Part shown: in pieces, positions 15,510 to 23,265 of the stretch | Position numbering within the stretch: position 1 is the stretch's first letter | How the letters are laid out: each line of letters begins with the position of its first letter | Assembly (NCBI GenBank): GCA_045611845.1 | Contig: JAZKXZ010000020.1 | Coordinates: forward strand, 57,120 to 121,119 | From: Enterocola sp045611845 | GTDB taxonomy: Bacteria > Bacteroidota > Bacteroidia > Bacteroidales > Paludibacteraceae | Reading direction: 5' to 3' | DNA: 64,000 nt | The notes under the pieces: model-generated | The model's database searches: none | Seen by the model: the letters and a program-made list of their open reading frames with translations, nothing else | Told to the model about the DNA's origin: nothing | Made by a program: the position numbers and the translations under genes

Positions 15510-16799
15510 TTATTTCAAAATAAGTAAATAATAGTTCTTTTTACCTTTTTGAACTAATAAATACTTTTCATTTAATAAAAATTCAGCGTTTAAGGTAAGT
15601 TCCAAATCTGATACTTTTTCTTTGTTTACTGCAAAACCACCATTTTGGATTAGCTTACGCATTTCGCCTTTTGAAGCAAATACTGCTGCATCATCTGTAA
15701 GCACATCCATTAGTTTTTTACCTAAAACTACATCTTTTGAAACCTCAAATGTAGGAACACCGTCGAATACTGCAAGAAGAGTGTCTTCGTCTAGTTTCTT
15801 AAGAGAATCTGATGTTGCATTACCAAAAAGAATAGAACTAGCCTCTACAGCCATTTCATAATCTTGCTCAGAGTGTACCATAATGGTAATTTCTTTTGCA
15901 AGACGTTTTTGAAGCACGCGAAGGTGTGGAGCAGCTGCGTGTTCTGCCACAAGAGCTTCTACTTCTTCTTTTGGAAGGAATGTGAAAATCTTAATATATT
16001 TTTCAGCATCTGCGTCAGAAACATTTAACCAGAATTGGTAGAACTTGTATGGAGAGGTGTATTTTCTGTCTAGCCATACGTTGCCACTTTCTGTTTTACC
16101 AAATTTTCCACCGTCTGCTTTTGTAATAAGAGGACAAGTTAAAGCATATGCTTCACCGCCAAGTTTACGACGGATAAGTTCTGTACCTGTGGTAATGTTA
16201 CCCCATTGGTCAGAGCCACCAAGTTGAAGTTTACAGTTTTTAGTTTCGAATAAGTGATAGAAGTCGAAACCTTGAACTAGTTGGTATGTAAACTCAGTAA
16301 AAGACATACCTACAGAAGATTCTGCAGAAAGACGCTTTTTAACGCTGTCTTTTGCCATCATATAGTTTACGGTAATGTGTTTACCAATGTCACGGATAAA
16401 TGCCAAGAAACTAAAATCTTTCATCCAGTCATAGTTATTCACCATTTCTGCAGCATTTGGAGCATCGCTATCAAAGTCTAAGAAGCGAGAAAGTTGTTTC
16501 TTAATGCATTCTTGATTGTGACGAAGTGTTGCTTCGTCTAGTAGGTTACGTTCTGCACTTTTGCCAGATGGGTCACCAATCATACCTGTAGCACCACCTA
16601 CAAGAGCAAGAGGTTTGTGACCGCAACGTTGGAAGTGACGAAGCATCATCACACCCACTAAGTGACCGATATGAAGTGAGTCAGCAGTAGGGTCGATACC
16701 CAAGTATGCTGTAGTCATTTCTTTTTCTAATTGTTCCGCTGTACCTGGCATCATAGAGTGAATCATTCCACGCCAAGTTAGTTCTTCTACAAAATTCAT
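15510..16799 (-). CDS. tyrS: Tyrosine--tRNA ligase
   Basis: Charges tRNA-Tyr. It has 429 residues, normal for bacterial TyrRS. Class I signatures are HIGH at 43-46 (SLHIGHLVG) and a KMSKS-equivalent KFGKT. The LGGSDQWGNITTG motif is typical of TyrRS, and an S4 RNA-binding domain occupies the last 70 residues or so (LIQNGGFAVNKEKVSD). It starts 1 bp after the tadA stop, so it is the distal gene of a small operon: RHH-like protein, tadA, tyrS. Confidence 0.97.
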   Translation of the reverse strand: MNFVEELTWRGMIHSMMPGTAEQLEKEMTTAYLGIDPTADSLHIGHLVGVMMLRHFQRCGHKPLALVGGATGMIGDPSGKSAERNLLDEATLRHNQECIKKQLSRFLDFDSDAPNAAEMVNNYDWMKDFSFLAFIRDIGKHITVNYMMAKDSVKKRLSAESSVGMSFTEFTYQLVQGFDFYHLFETKNCKLQLGGSDQWGNITTGTELIRRKLGGEAYALTCPLITKADGGKFGKTESGNVWLDRKYTSPYKFYQFWLNVSDADAEKYIKIFTFLPKEEVEALVAEHAAAPHLRVLQKRLAKEITIMVHSEQDYEMAVEASSILFGNATSDSLKKLDEDTLLAVFDGVPTFEVSKDVVLGKKLMDVLTDDAAVFASKGEMRKLIQNGGFAVNKEKVSDLELTLNAEFLLNEKYLLVQKGKKNYYLLILK

Positions 16800-16800
16800 T

Positions 16801-17238
16801 TTATTTTCGTTTACTTTTAAAAAATTCTTTCATTAGTGCAGCACATTCGTCTGCTAAAACTCCTGAAACCACCTCGGTTTTTTCGAGCAACGCATTTGGA
16901 GATTTTACGGTGAAACCGTACTTTTCTTCACTTGCACCATACACCACTCTAGGAATCTTTGCCCAATAAATAGCACCTGCACACATCACGCAAGGTTCTA
17001 CAGTAACATACAGAGTGCAATCTGGCAAATATTTAGCACCTAGTTCCGCCATTGCCGATGTTAAGACCTGCATTTCGGCATGTGAGGTAGCATCTTTTAG
17101 TGTTTCTGTAAGATTGTGTGCGCGAGCAATAATTCTACCTCCCATTACTAGCACTGCTCCCACTGGCACTTCGTCTTCTGCGTACGCCTTGCGAGCCTCC
17201 ATTAGTGCTTGCTTCATATATTTTATATCTTCTTCCAT
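16801..17238 (-). CDS. tadA: tRNA-specific adenosine deaminase
   Basis: Converts A34 to inosine in tRNA-Arg(ACG), allowing CGN decoding. This is a 145-residue CDA-fold zinc enzyme. The catalytic motif HAE is at 53-55 (TSHAEMQVL) and the zinc cysteines are C83 and C86 in EPCVMCAGA. VPVGAVLV near residue 25 and VVYGASEEKYG further on are also typical of TadA rather than cytosine or guanine deaminases. The start codon overlaps the upstream gene's stop (TAATG), indicating coupling. tyrS follows immediately. Confidence 0.93.
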   Translation of the reverse strand: MEEDIKYMKQALMEARKAYAEDEVPVGAVLVMGGRIIARAHNLTETLKDATSHAEMQVLTSAMAELGAKYLPDCTLYVTVEPCVMCAGAIYWAKIPRVVYGASEEKYGFTVKSPNALLEKTEVVSGVLADECAALMKEFFKSKRK

Positions 17239-17450
17239 TAGAAAAGTTCTGGAGTGTCTTTCTCCATTTGTTTTAATATATGACGCACTATAGTTTCGCG
17301 ATAAAATCTTGATTTATTCTTAATCCTGTATCTAGAGAGATAATTTTCAATTGCCTCCATCTCTTTATCGTTGAGCATGAAAGTAATTTTATGCTTTCTG
17401 ACCAACTTTTCCCTTACAGGAACTAATATTTCTCTCTTTTTAGCGCACAT
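17238..17450 (-). CDS. Small basic protein, ribbon-helix-helix-like
   Basis: A 70-residue basic protein. A lysine/arginine-rich N-terminus leads into a beta-strand-like KITFMLN, then two helices (DKEMEAIENYLSRY and KSRFYRETIVRHILKQME). This order resembles Arc/CopG ribbon-helix-helix DNA-binding proteins, but no family match can be confirmed by eye. It leads the tadA-tyrS operon, has a consensus promoter 24 bp upstream, and overlaps tadA by 1 bp. Autoregulation of the operon is possible but only inferred. Confidence 0.65.
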   Translation of the reverse strand: MCAKKREILVPVREKLVRKHKITFMLNDKEMEAIENYLSRYRIKNKSRFYRETIVRHILKQMEKDTPELF

Positions 17451-17465
17451 TAATTAGAAAATCAC

Positions 17466-17483
17466 TATTTTTGTGCAAAAGTA
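17466..17483. promoter_or_regulatory. Back-to-back promoters, RHH-tadA-tyrS (-) and FemAB-like gene (+)
   Basis: The minus strand carries TACTTTTGC (17475-17483), 24 bp before the RHH-like ATG. The plus strand carries TATTTTTG (17466-17473), 50 bp before the ATG at 17523. The two -7 elements nearly abut, so they may compete for polymerase. Confidence 0.5.
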
Positions 17484-17522
17484 ACTATTTTTTCTGTATA
17501 AAAAAATCCATTGCCACGAAAA

Positions 17523-18512
17523 ATGAATAACAAGGTTATTTATAGAAGTTTATGTGAAAAACATAAGGAGATTCCACTCTTTATGAGGGCATGGTGGCTA
17601 GACGCTGCTTCTAAAGAAAATTGGGATGTGATTTTTAGCAAAAATGGCGATGAAATCGTTGGTTTTTTCATTTTCTCATATCAAGAGAAACTTGGCAAAA
17701 AGATAGTTACCAACCACCCACTCACCCAATACGCTGGTCCTTACGTTTTCTATCCAGAAGGGCTAAACAAGAGTGAAATTTACTCTTTCGAAAACAAAGT
17801 TTACACTTCGCTTATAGAGCAACTTGAAGCAAAAAACTTCGATTTCATCGAGATAAATTGCCATCGTTCTTTCCAAAATTGGCAACAATTCTTTTGGAGC
17901 GGTTATAAGCAAACTACAAAATACACATACATTTTAGAGAATATCTCAGACAGAGAAAGTCTGCTAAAAGACATGTCGTATAGCCAAAGAGGAAAGAGAA
18001 TTAAAAAAGATGCTGGTAAGTATCATTTTTCTCTAGAATTATCTGCAGAAGATTTTTACGATTTCTATAATGCAAACTTAAAAGAGCAGGATAAAACTAT
18101 TTTCTACAGCAAAGAGTATTTTTTGAGGCTATACAATGCGGCAAAATGCAGAAATCAAGGGCAAATTATAAGCATCTACAACGGTGAAAATGAACTACTT
18201 GCAGCCCTTTGGACTGTATGGGATAGCGAGTTTGCCTATAATATGATAATGACTTCCGACAAAAAGAAAAAGTGTAGCGAAGGCACTACACTTTTAATTT
18301 GGGAAACATTAGCTTTTTTAAATGGTAAAACTAAAAACTATGACTTTGAAGGCAGCATGATTAAGGGTGTGGCCCTTAGAAATCAATCGTACGGAGCCAC
18401 TGCCGTGCCATACCATAGCATAAGCAAGTCTAATAGCATACTTATGTCTGCTTGGAAGAAATACCAAGAGTACAAAAATCAACAGAATATCAAGAAAACT
18501 TCTTTAAAATAG
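17523..18512 (+). CDS. FemAB/GNAT-like acyltransferase
   Basis: A 329-residue protein from the ATG at 17523. A TTG at 17511 would add four residues but is less likely. The layout matches tandem GNAT-fold proteins of the FemAB/BioF2-like group. An N-terminal half carries PLTQYAGPYVFYP. The second half contains the SQRGKRIKKDAG segment, a basic loop typical of this group, and LLIWETLAFLNGK...YDFEGSM, typical of the acetyl-donor domain. Relatives transfer amino acids or acyl groups to cell-wall or lipid substrates. The substrate here is unknown. Its 3' end overlaps the convergent DUF456 gene by 34 bp. Confidence 0.7.
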   Translation: MNNKVIYRSLCEKHKEIPLFMRAWWLDAASKENWDVIFSKNGDEIVGFFIFSYQEKLGKKIVTNHPLTQYAGPYVFYPEGLNKSEIYSFENKVYTSLIEQLEAKNFDFIEINCHRSFQNWQQFFWSGYKQTTKYTYILENISDRESLLKDMSYSQRGKRIKKDAGKYHFSLELSAEDFYDFYNANLKEQDKTIFYSKEYFLRLYNAAKCRNQGQIISIYNGENELLAALWTVWDSEFAYNMIMTSDKKKKCSEGTTLLIWETLAFLNGKTKNYDFEGSMIKGVALRNQSYGATAVPYHSISKSNSILMSAWKKYQEYKNQQNIKKTSLK

Positions 18513-18964
18513 TAGAACGCCAAAATCACTGCTACTATTATTCCTAACACCATTCCTACAAATGTGCCAACAAAAGAGCCAAATCCTGCTTTAATACTAC
18601 TTTCAAAGTTCATTCCTCCGATAAGTTCGCCTACCACAGCTCCTATAAAAGGACCTAAAAAGATACCAATTGGAGGGAATACTAGTCCTATTATCACCCC
18701 TACTACACTACCCCAATTGCCGTATTTTGTGCCACCAAACTTACTCACACCCCAAATTGGAATAAAGTAGTTTAGCAACTGCACTATGGCTACTATCACA
18801 CCCCAAACAACAAAGAATTTCCATGTGAGTGTACAACCTGGGATTAGCAAAAGAAGAAGCAATCCGATGTAGCTAATTGGAGTGCCTGGAAGCATTGGAA
18901 TGATAGTGCCAATAAGCCCTACCAAAACAAAAATTGCACCTAAAATTGCGATTGCTATATCCAT
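18479..18964 (-). CDS. DUF456 membrane protein
   Basis: A 161-residue, very hydrophobic, glycine-rich integral membrane protein with about four or five transmembrane segments. Family landmarks are GTIIPMLPGTPISYIGLLLLL near the N-terminus and the Gly-rich repeats GVIIGLVFPPIGIFLGPFIGA and GSFVGTFVGMVLG. Function is unknown for the family. It follows the PepSY-like gene by 1 bp and is probably co-transcribed. Its last 34 bp run antisense to the end of the FemAB-like gene. Confidence 0.85.
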   Translation of the reverse strand: MDIAIAILGAIFVLVGLIGTIIPMLPGTPISYIGLLLLLLIPGCTLTWKFFVVWGVIVAIVQLLNYFIPIWGVSKFGGTKYGNWGSVVGVIIGLVFPPIGIFLGPFIGAVVGELIGGMNFESSIKAGFGSFVGTFVGMVLGIIVAVILAFYYFKEVFLIFC

Positions 18965-18965
18965 A

Positions 18966-19400
18966 TTAGTTATCTAAATCAATTACTATTCCTTGATAAT
19001 TGAATTTTATTTCTACATTGTTTACAAGTTCTACCTCAATGTATTTTTTATATTTTTCCATTTTCTCTATCTTCACATTAGGAAAATTATCATCCAAATA
19101 TGTTTTAATGAAATCTGGAATAAGTTGTTGAGGAAAATCCATATACTCACTGCTAATTTCTTTCCAATCACCAGTATTTGTTACTTTTACCTCGTCGCCT
19201 GTATTAAAAGTTAACTCATAACTAGAGCCAAAAATGCCGTAATAAGACTCTACAAATGCCACTTTCATATTAGGGAAAGTTTGCTCTATAAAATCTTTTG
19301 CTTCTTTGGTCATTTCACTATATGCAATAGGCTTACCAGCCCAACAACTTGTTGCTACACACATAAGTGATACCAGTAAAAATAACATTCTTTTTTTCAT
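18966..19400 (-). CDS. Exported PepSY-like protein (DUF2874-type)
   Basis: A 144-residue secreted protein with a signal peptide (MKKRMLFLLVSLMCVATSCWA). Two repeats follow with a helix and beta-sheet pattern: AKDFIEQTFPNMKVAFVE...YELTFNTGDEVKVTNTGDW and IKTYLDDNFPNVKIEKME...YIEVELVNNVEIKFNYQG. This is the PepSY-like (BLIP-like) periplasmic fold common in Bacteroidetes. The SCW near the cleavage site could be read as a weak lipobox. Ligand and role unknown. It is probably the first gene of a two-gene operon with DUF456. Confidence 0.78.
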   Translation of the reverse strand: MKKRMLFLLVSLMCVATSCWAGKPIAYSEMTKEAKDFIEQTFPNMKVAFVESYYGIFGSSYELTFNTGDEVKVTNTGDWKEISSEYMDFPQQLIPDFIKTYLDDNFPNVKIEKMEKYKKYIEVELVNNVEIKFNYQGIVIDLDN

Positions 19401-19430
19401 AATTCTACTTTTTTAAGTTATTGAATAACA

Positions 19431-19468
19431 CAAATATATACATAATCAGAAAAAAAACACTAATTTTG
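19431..19468. promoter_or_regulatory. Divergent promoters of the PepSY-like gene (-) and metG (+)
   Basis: Minus strand TATATTTG (19431-19438) lies 30 bp before the PepSY-like ATG. Plus strand TAATTTTG (19461-19468) lies 27 bp before the metG ATG at 19496. The latter supports that start over any upstream codon. Confidence 0.5.
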
Positions 19469-19495
19469 TGGGAAATTTATATTTTTTTAAAATTT

Positions 19496-21535
19496 ATGAG
19501 TAAAAAGTTTAATCGTACAACAGTAACCTCAGCACTTCCATATGCAAATGGACCTGTTCACATTGGTCACTTAGCAGGTGTTTATGTTCCAGCTGACATT
19601 TATGTTCGTTACCTACGCTTAAAAGGCGAAGATGTATTATTTATAGGCGGTTCTGATGAGCACGGGGTTCCTATCACTATAAAAGCTAAAAAAGAAGGTG
19701 TTACTCCACAGGACATTGTGGACCGTTATCACAATATTATCAAAGATTCATTCAAAGAATTTGGTATTTCTTTCGATATTTATTCACGCACTTCTGGTCC
19801 TGTTCATCACGAAGTAGCTTCAGACTTTTTCAAAAAACTTTACGAAAAAGGTGAGTTTATCGAAAAAGAAAGCGAACAATACTACGACGAAGAAGCAAAA
19901 CAATTCCTTGCAGACCGTTATATTACAGGTGAATGTCCTCACTGTCACGCAGATGGTGCATACGGCGACCAATGCGAAAAATGTGGTACATCACTTTCTC
20001 CACTAGATTTAATCAACCCAAAATCTGCTATTAGCGGTAGCAAACCAGTACTTAAATCTACAAAACACTGGTATTTGCCACTAGACAAACACGAAGGTTG
20101 GCTTCGTGAGTGGATTCTTGAAGACCACAAAGAATGGCGTCCAAACGTGTATGGCCAATGCAAAAGCTGGTTAGATATGGGGCTTCAACCACGTGCTGTG
20201 AGCCGTGACCTTGACTGGGGTATTCCTGTGCCAGTAGAAGGTGCAGAAGGCAAAGTGCTTTATGTGTGGTTCGACGCTCCTATTGGTTATATCTCAAACA
20301 CAAAAGAACTACTTCCAGACACTTGGGAACAATGGTGGAAAGCAGAAGATACAAGATTAATCCATTTCATCGGAAAAGATAATATCGTATTCCACTGCAT
20401 CGTATTCCCTGCTATGCTTAAAGCAGAAGGTTCATATATCCTTCCAGACAATGTTCCTTCAAACGAGTTCTTAAACCTAGAAGGCGACAAAATTTCTACT
20501 TCTAGAAACTGGGCAGTGTGGCTTCACGAATATCTTGTAGACTTCAAAGGTAAACAAGACGTTCTTCGTTATGTGCTTACAGCAAATGCGCCTGAAACTA
20601 AAGACAACGACTTCACTTGGAAAGACTTCCAAGCAAGAAACAACAGTGAACTTGTGGCTATTTATGGTAACTTCGTAAACAGAACACTTGTTCTTACTCA
20701 TAAATATTTTGAAGGAAAAGTTCCTGTTAGAGGCGAACTTACAGATTACGACAAAGAAACTCTTAAGGAATTCTCTGATATTAAACTAGAAGTAGAAAAA
20801 CTTTTAGACAACTTCAAGTTCCGTGATGCTCAAAAAGAAGCTATGAACCTAGCTCGTATTGGTAACAAATACCTTGCTGATACTGAACCTTGGAAACTAG
20901 CTAAAACAGACATGGAAAGAGTGGGTACAATCCTTAATATTGCTCTTCAAATTACAGCAAACCTTGCTATTGCATTTGAGCCATTCCTTCCATTTAGCTC
21001 TGCTAAACTAAGAGATATGCTTAAACTTTCTTCTTGGAGCTGGAGCGAACTTGGTAGCATCAATCTACTAGCAACTGGCGCAGAAATTTCTCCTGCTGAG
21101 CTTCTATTTGAAAAGATTGAAGACGCTGCTATCGACGCTCAAATCAAGCGTTTGGAAGACACAAAAGTACAAAACGAGATAAACAATTACAAGCCAGAAG
21201 AAGTGAAAGAAAATGTTTCTTTCGACGAATTTATGAAGCTAGACATCCGTGTGGGCACTGTGCTAGAATGCCAAAAAGTGCCTAAAGCAGATAAACTTCT
21301 TCAATTCAAGATAGACGATGGTATGGGTTGCAGAACAATTGTTTCTGGTATCGCTCAACACTACGCACCAGAAGATTTAGTAGGCAAACAAGTATGCTTT
21401 ATTGCAAACTTCCCTGCTAGAAAACTTAAAGGCATTGAAAGCCAAGGTATGATTCTATCTGCAGAAGATGCAAATGGTAGATTGGTAGTTATTTCACCTT
21501 CTGATTTAGTTACAAACGGCGTGAAAGTTTGCTAA
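19496..21535 (+). CDS. metG: Methionine--tRNA ligase with C-terminal tRNA-binding domain
   Basis: Charges tRNA-Met. It has 679 residues from the ATG at 19496; an in-frame upstream extension would overlap the promoter. Signatures are HIGH at 22-25 (PVHIGHLAG), the zinc knuckle with CPHC and CEKC, and the KMSKS-type KISTS in LEGDKISTSRNWAVW. The anticodon-binding helical domain is followed by a fused Trbp111/EMAP-like domain (last 110 residues or so: DIRVGTVLECQKVPKADKLL), usual for Bacteroidetes MetRS. The TonB_C gene begins 2 bp after the stop, so it is likely in the same transcript. Confidence 0.97.
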   Translation: MSKKFNRTTVTSALPYANGPVHIGHLAGVYVPADIYVRYLRLKGEDVLFIGGSDEHGVPITIKAKKEGVTPQDIVDRYHNIIKDSFKEFGISFDIYSRTSGPVHHEVASDFFKKLYEKGEFIEKESEQYYDEEAKQFLADRYITGECPHCHADGAYGDQCEKCGTSLSPLDLINPKSAISGSKPVLKSTKHWYLPLDKHEGWLREWILEDHKEWRPNVYGQCKSWLDMGLQPRAVSRDLDWGIPVPVEGAEGKVLYVWFDAPIGYISNTKELLPDTWEQWWKAEDTRLIHFIGKDNIVFHCIVFPAMLKAEGSYILPDNVPSNEFLNLEGDKISTSRNWAVWLHEYLVDFKGKQDVLRYVLTANAPETKDNDFTWKDFQARNNSELVAIYGNFVNRTLVLTHKYFEGKVPVRGELTDYDKETLKEFSDIKLEVEKLLDNFKFRDAQKEAMNLARIGNKYLADTEPWKLAKTDMERVGTILNIALQITANLAIAFEPFLPFSSAKLRDMLKLSSWSWSELGSINLLATGAEISPAELLFEKIEDAAIDAQIKRLEDTKVQNEINNYKPEEVKENVSFDEFMKLDIRVGTVLECQKVPKADKLLQFKIDDGMGCRTIVSGIAQHYAPEDLVGKQVCFIANFPARKLKGIESQGMILSAEDANGRLVVISPSDLVTNGVKVC

Positions 21536-21537
21536 AA

Positions 21538-22080
21538 ATGAGAAAAACATTATTCGTAATATTATCTCTTATTTTGGTTGCAAATCTGTTTGCTCAAACA
21601 GATAGATACCTTTACGCCCCACTATATGAGGGTTGTGTAGACGATGAACCTTCTCCTATTTATGGAGGCACATACAATGCATACCCAAAAGAGCTAATAG
21701 ATGCTCAATTTCCTGGCGGAGAGGTGGAATTATCACTTTTCATACACCAAAACACAGAAAGACAAGAGGTGTATAGCGGTGAAACCGACGAAAATGGCAA
21801 AGCACTACTAGTAACTGGCGAAGTTTTAGTACAATTTGTAATAGACAGATGTGGCAAACCTGGTAGATTTCAGATTATACAATCTCTAACAGAAGAACAA
21901 GACGCAGAAGCACTTAGGATTATGGAAATGCTTCCTGTATTTAAGTCTGCATCTATAAACGGCGTGAGAGTAAAATCTGCATATATCGCTCCTATCAAGT
22001 TTAAATGGAAACATATGCCAGAACCTGAACCAGAGCCAGAATACAACTACGACGAATATTATTACGATGATTGGTGGTAA
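21538..22080 (+). CDS. Exported TonB C-terminal domain protein
   Basis: A 180-residue protein from the ATG at 21538. A signal peptide (MRKTLFVILSLILVANLFAQ) precedes a TonB_C-like domain containing GEVLVQFVIDRCGKPGRFQIIQS and AEALRIMEMLPVFKSASINGVRV. This is the beta-alpha-beta pattern of TonB energy-transducer C-termini, but there is no N-terminal anchor or proline-rich spacer. The C-terminus is an unusual acidic/aromatic tail (PEPEPEPEYNYDEYYYDDWW). Free TonB_C proteins are frequent in Bacteroidetes and are of unclear role. It is 2 bp after metG and 3 bp before the DUF3109 gene. Confidence 0.75.
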   Translation: MRKTLFVILSLILVANLFAQTDRYLYAPLYEGCVDDEPSPIYGGTYNAYPKELIDAQFPGGEVELSLFIHQNTERQEVYSGETDENGKALLVTGEVLVQFVIDRCGKPGRFQIIQSLTEEQDAEALRIMEMLPVFKSASINGVRVKSAYIAPIKFKWKHMPEPEPEPEYNYDEYYYDDWW

Positions 22081-22083
22081 CAG

Positions 22084-22695
22084 ATGATAGAAGAGGTAGA
22101 TATGTTAGAAATAGGAAATACTATAGTTTCTCTAGACCTTTTCACAAAGTATTTTATTTGTGATTATAAGGCTTGTAAGGGTATCTGTTGCGAAGAAGGT
22201 GACGGAGGTGCTCCTCTTACACCAGAAGAAGACGAAAAGATTAAATCTATATTGCCAGAAATACTTCCACTACTGCCTAGAAAAGCAAAAGAGGTAATAG
22301 AAAAACAAGGCACATCATATACAGACGAAGAAGGAGACCTAGTAACTTCTATTATAGGCAAAAGAGAGTGTGTATTCTCATACCGCGACCAAGACGGCTG
22401 GAAATGTGCTATTGAAACAGCCTACAATGCAGGCAAAGTAGATTTCAAGAAACCTATTTCTTGCCACTTATATCCAGTGCGACTTACCGAATATCCTAAA
22501 TTTACTGCTGTAAACTTCCATAAATGGGACATTTGCGACTGCGCTCTAGCCTTTGGCAAAAGAGAGAAAGTGCCTGTATATAAGTTTCTTAAAGAGCCTC
22601 TTATCCGCAAATTTGGCGAAGATTGGTACGCAGAACTAGAAGAAGCCGCAGAAGCCTTCTACGATTCCGACTACTACAGAGAAATGAAGAAATAA
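22084..22695 (+). CDS. DUF3109 family Cys-rich protein
   Basis: A 203-residue cytoplasmic protein. It has an N-terminal cluster CDYKACKGICCEEG and further cysteines in KRECVFS, WKCAIE, ISCHLYPVR and WDICDCAL. The spacing suggests a metal or Fe-S site, as in the related YkgJ/UPF0153 proteins, but the family has no proven activity. An internal Met (MLEIGN) is an alternative start seven codons in. It is the last gene of the metG transcript and is followed by a bidirectional hairpin. Confidence 0.82.
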   Translation: MIEEVDMLEIGNTIVSLDLFTKYFICDYKACKGICCEEGDGGAPLTPEEDEKIKSILPEILPLLPRKAKEVIEKQGTSYTDEEGDLVTSIIGKRECVFSYRDQDGWKCAIETAYNAGKVDFKKPISCHLYPVRLTEYPKFTAVNFHKWDICDCALAFGKREKVPVYKFLKEPLIRKFGEDWYAELEEAAEAFYDSDYYREMKK

Positions 22696-22725
22696 TCTAT
22701 TTACACTTTTCAACCTATATATAAA

Positions 22726-22770
22726 TGAAAAACCCTTGCAAGTTTTTAACTTACAAGGGTTTAACTTTTA
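22726..22770. terminator. Bidirectional terminator between DUF3109 gene and tRNA-Leu
   Basis: AAACCCTTG (22730-22738) pairs with CAAGGGTTT (22754-22762), extended by AAGT/ACTT inside. There are A- and T-runs on both sides. It serves the plus-strand metG operon and the minus-strand tRNA. Confidence 0.8.
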
Positions 22771-22776
22771 GACTTG

Positions 22777-22860
22777 TACTCGAGGCGGGACTTGAACCCG
22801 CACAGCCGTAATGGCCAAAGGATTTTAAGTCCTTCGTGTCTACCATTCCACCACTCAAGC
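22777..22860 (-). tRNA. tRNA-Leu (anticodon TAA)
   Basis: An 84-nt class II tRNA on the minus strand. The acceptor GCTTGAG pairs with CTCGAGT (one G.U at the end), the anticodon loop is CTTAAAA (anticodon TAA), and there is a long variable arm (TGGCC...GGCT). The T-loop is TTCAAGT, discriminator A, and no encoded CCA. Confidence 0.95.
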
Positions 22861-22882
22861 CCGATGTTTTTGTAAACACGGT

Positions 22883-22914
22883 GCAAAGATACAACAATTT
22901 TTATAAATTGCAAA
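22883..22914 (-). promoter_or_regulatory. Promoter of tRNA-Leu
   Basis: The minus strand shows TTTG (22911-22914), a 19-bp spacer and TATCTTTGC (22883-22891). This is a full match to the Bacteroidetes sigma-ABfr consensus, 23 bp before the tRNA. Confidence 0.85.
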
Positions 22915-22954
22915 TCGAATCACAAAAAAATCATTTTATTTAAATAAAAAACAC

Positions 22955-22963
22955 TATATTTGC
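22955..22963 (+). promoter_or_regulatory. Putative promoter reading into the dyad element and PEtN-transferase gene
   Basis: TATATTTGC matches the -7 consensus. A transcript from here would carry a leader of about 290 nt containing the hairpin at 22979-22996 and the whole repeat/dyad element before reaching the ATG at 23266. Confidence 0.5.
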
Positions 22964-22978
22964 AGAATAAGACATATC

Positions 22979-23217
22979 AAGTCCTAGAGCGGACTTCTTA
23001 AATATAATCCTTTTTAAATCATTACCAAAACGACCAATATTAAGTAATAACAAACAATGAGGACAGGCATGGGTGCATATCACTACGTCCTTTCGTTTGT
23101 TTGTGGGTGCTTGGTCGTACCTTGGTAATGACGATAGGAATATGATATACGCCTTTTTTTACTACCCTCCTTTATTACCTAAAACGACCAATTATATGTA
23201 ATAACAAGCAGAAGGGA
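22979..23217 (+). repeat. Unexplained dyad plus direct-repeat element in a long 5' leader
   Basis: The spacer from 22915 to 23265 has no gene. It starts with a hairpin AAGTCC-tagagc-GGACTT (22979-22996). A 109-bp nested inverted repeat follows: ATTACCAA (23021-23028)/TTGGTAAT (23122-23129), CGACCAA (23031-23037)/TTGGTCG (23111-23117), AACAAAC (23049-23055)/GTTTGTT (23095-23101) and GGAC (23061-23064)/GTCC (23087-23090). The left arm recurs as a diverged direct copy at 23174-23217. In both copies the ATTAC can also pair locally with GTAAT 19-20 bp downstream, which competes with the long pairing. It could be a structured regulatory RNA, a MITE-like element or a protein-binding site. Confidence 0.55.
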
Positions 23218-23265
23218 TAAACTTTTGTATGAAGTGTAGTTGTGTATAACAATTTATATTCTATT

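Noticed and set aside
19421..19495. N-terminal extension of metG upstream of 19496
   Set aside because: The extension is low-complexity and spans the -7 element; MetRS family starts match ATG 19496.
22979..23217. Known riboswitch (TPP, cobalamin, SAM, FMN, preQ1) in the long leader
   Set aside because: None of the conserved core sequences of these classes is present.
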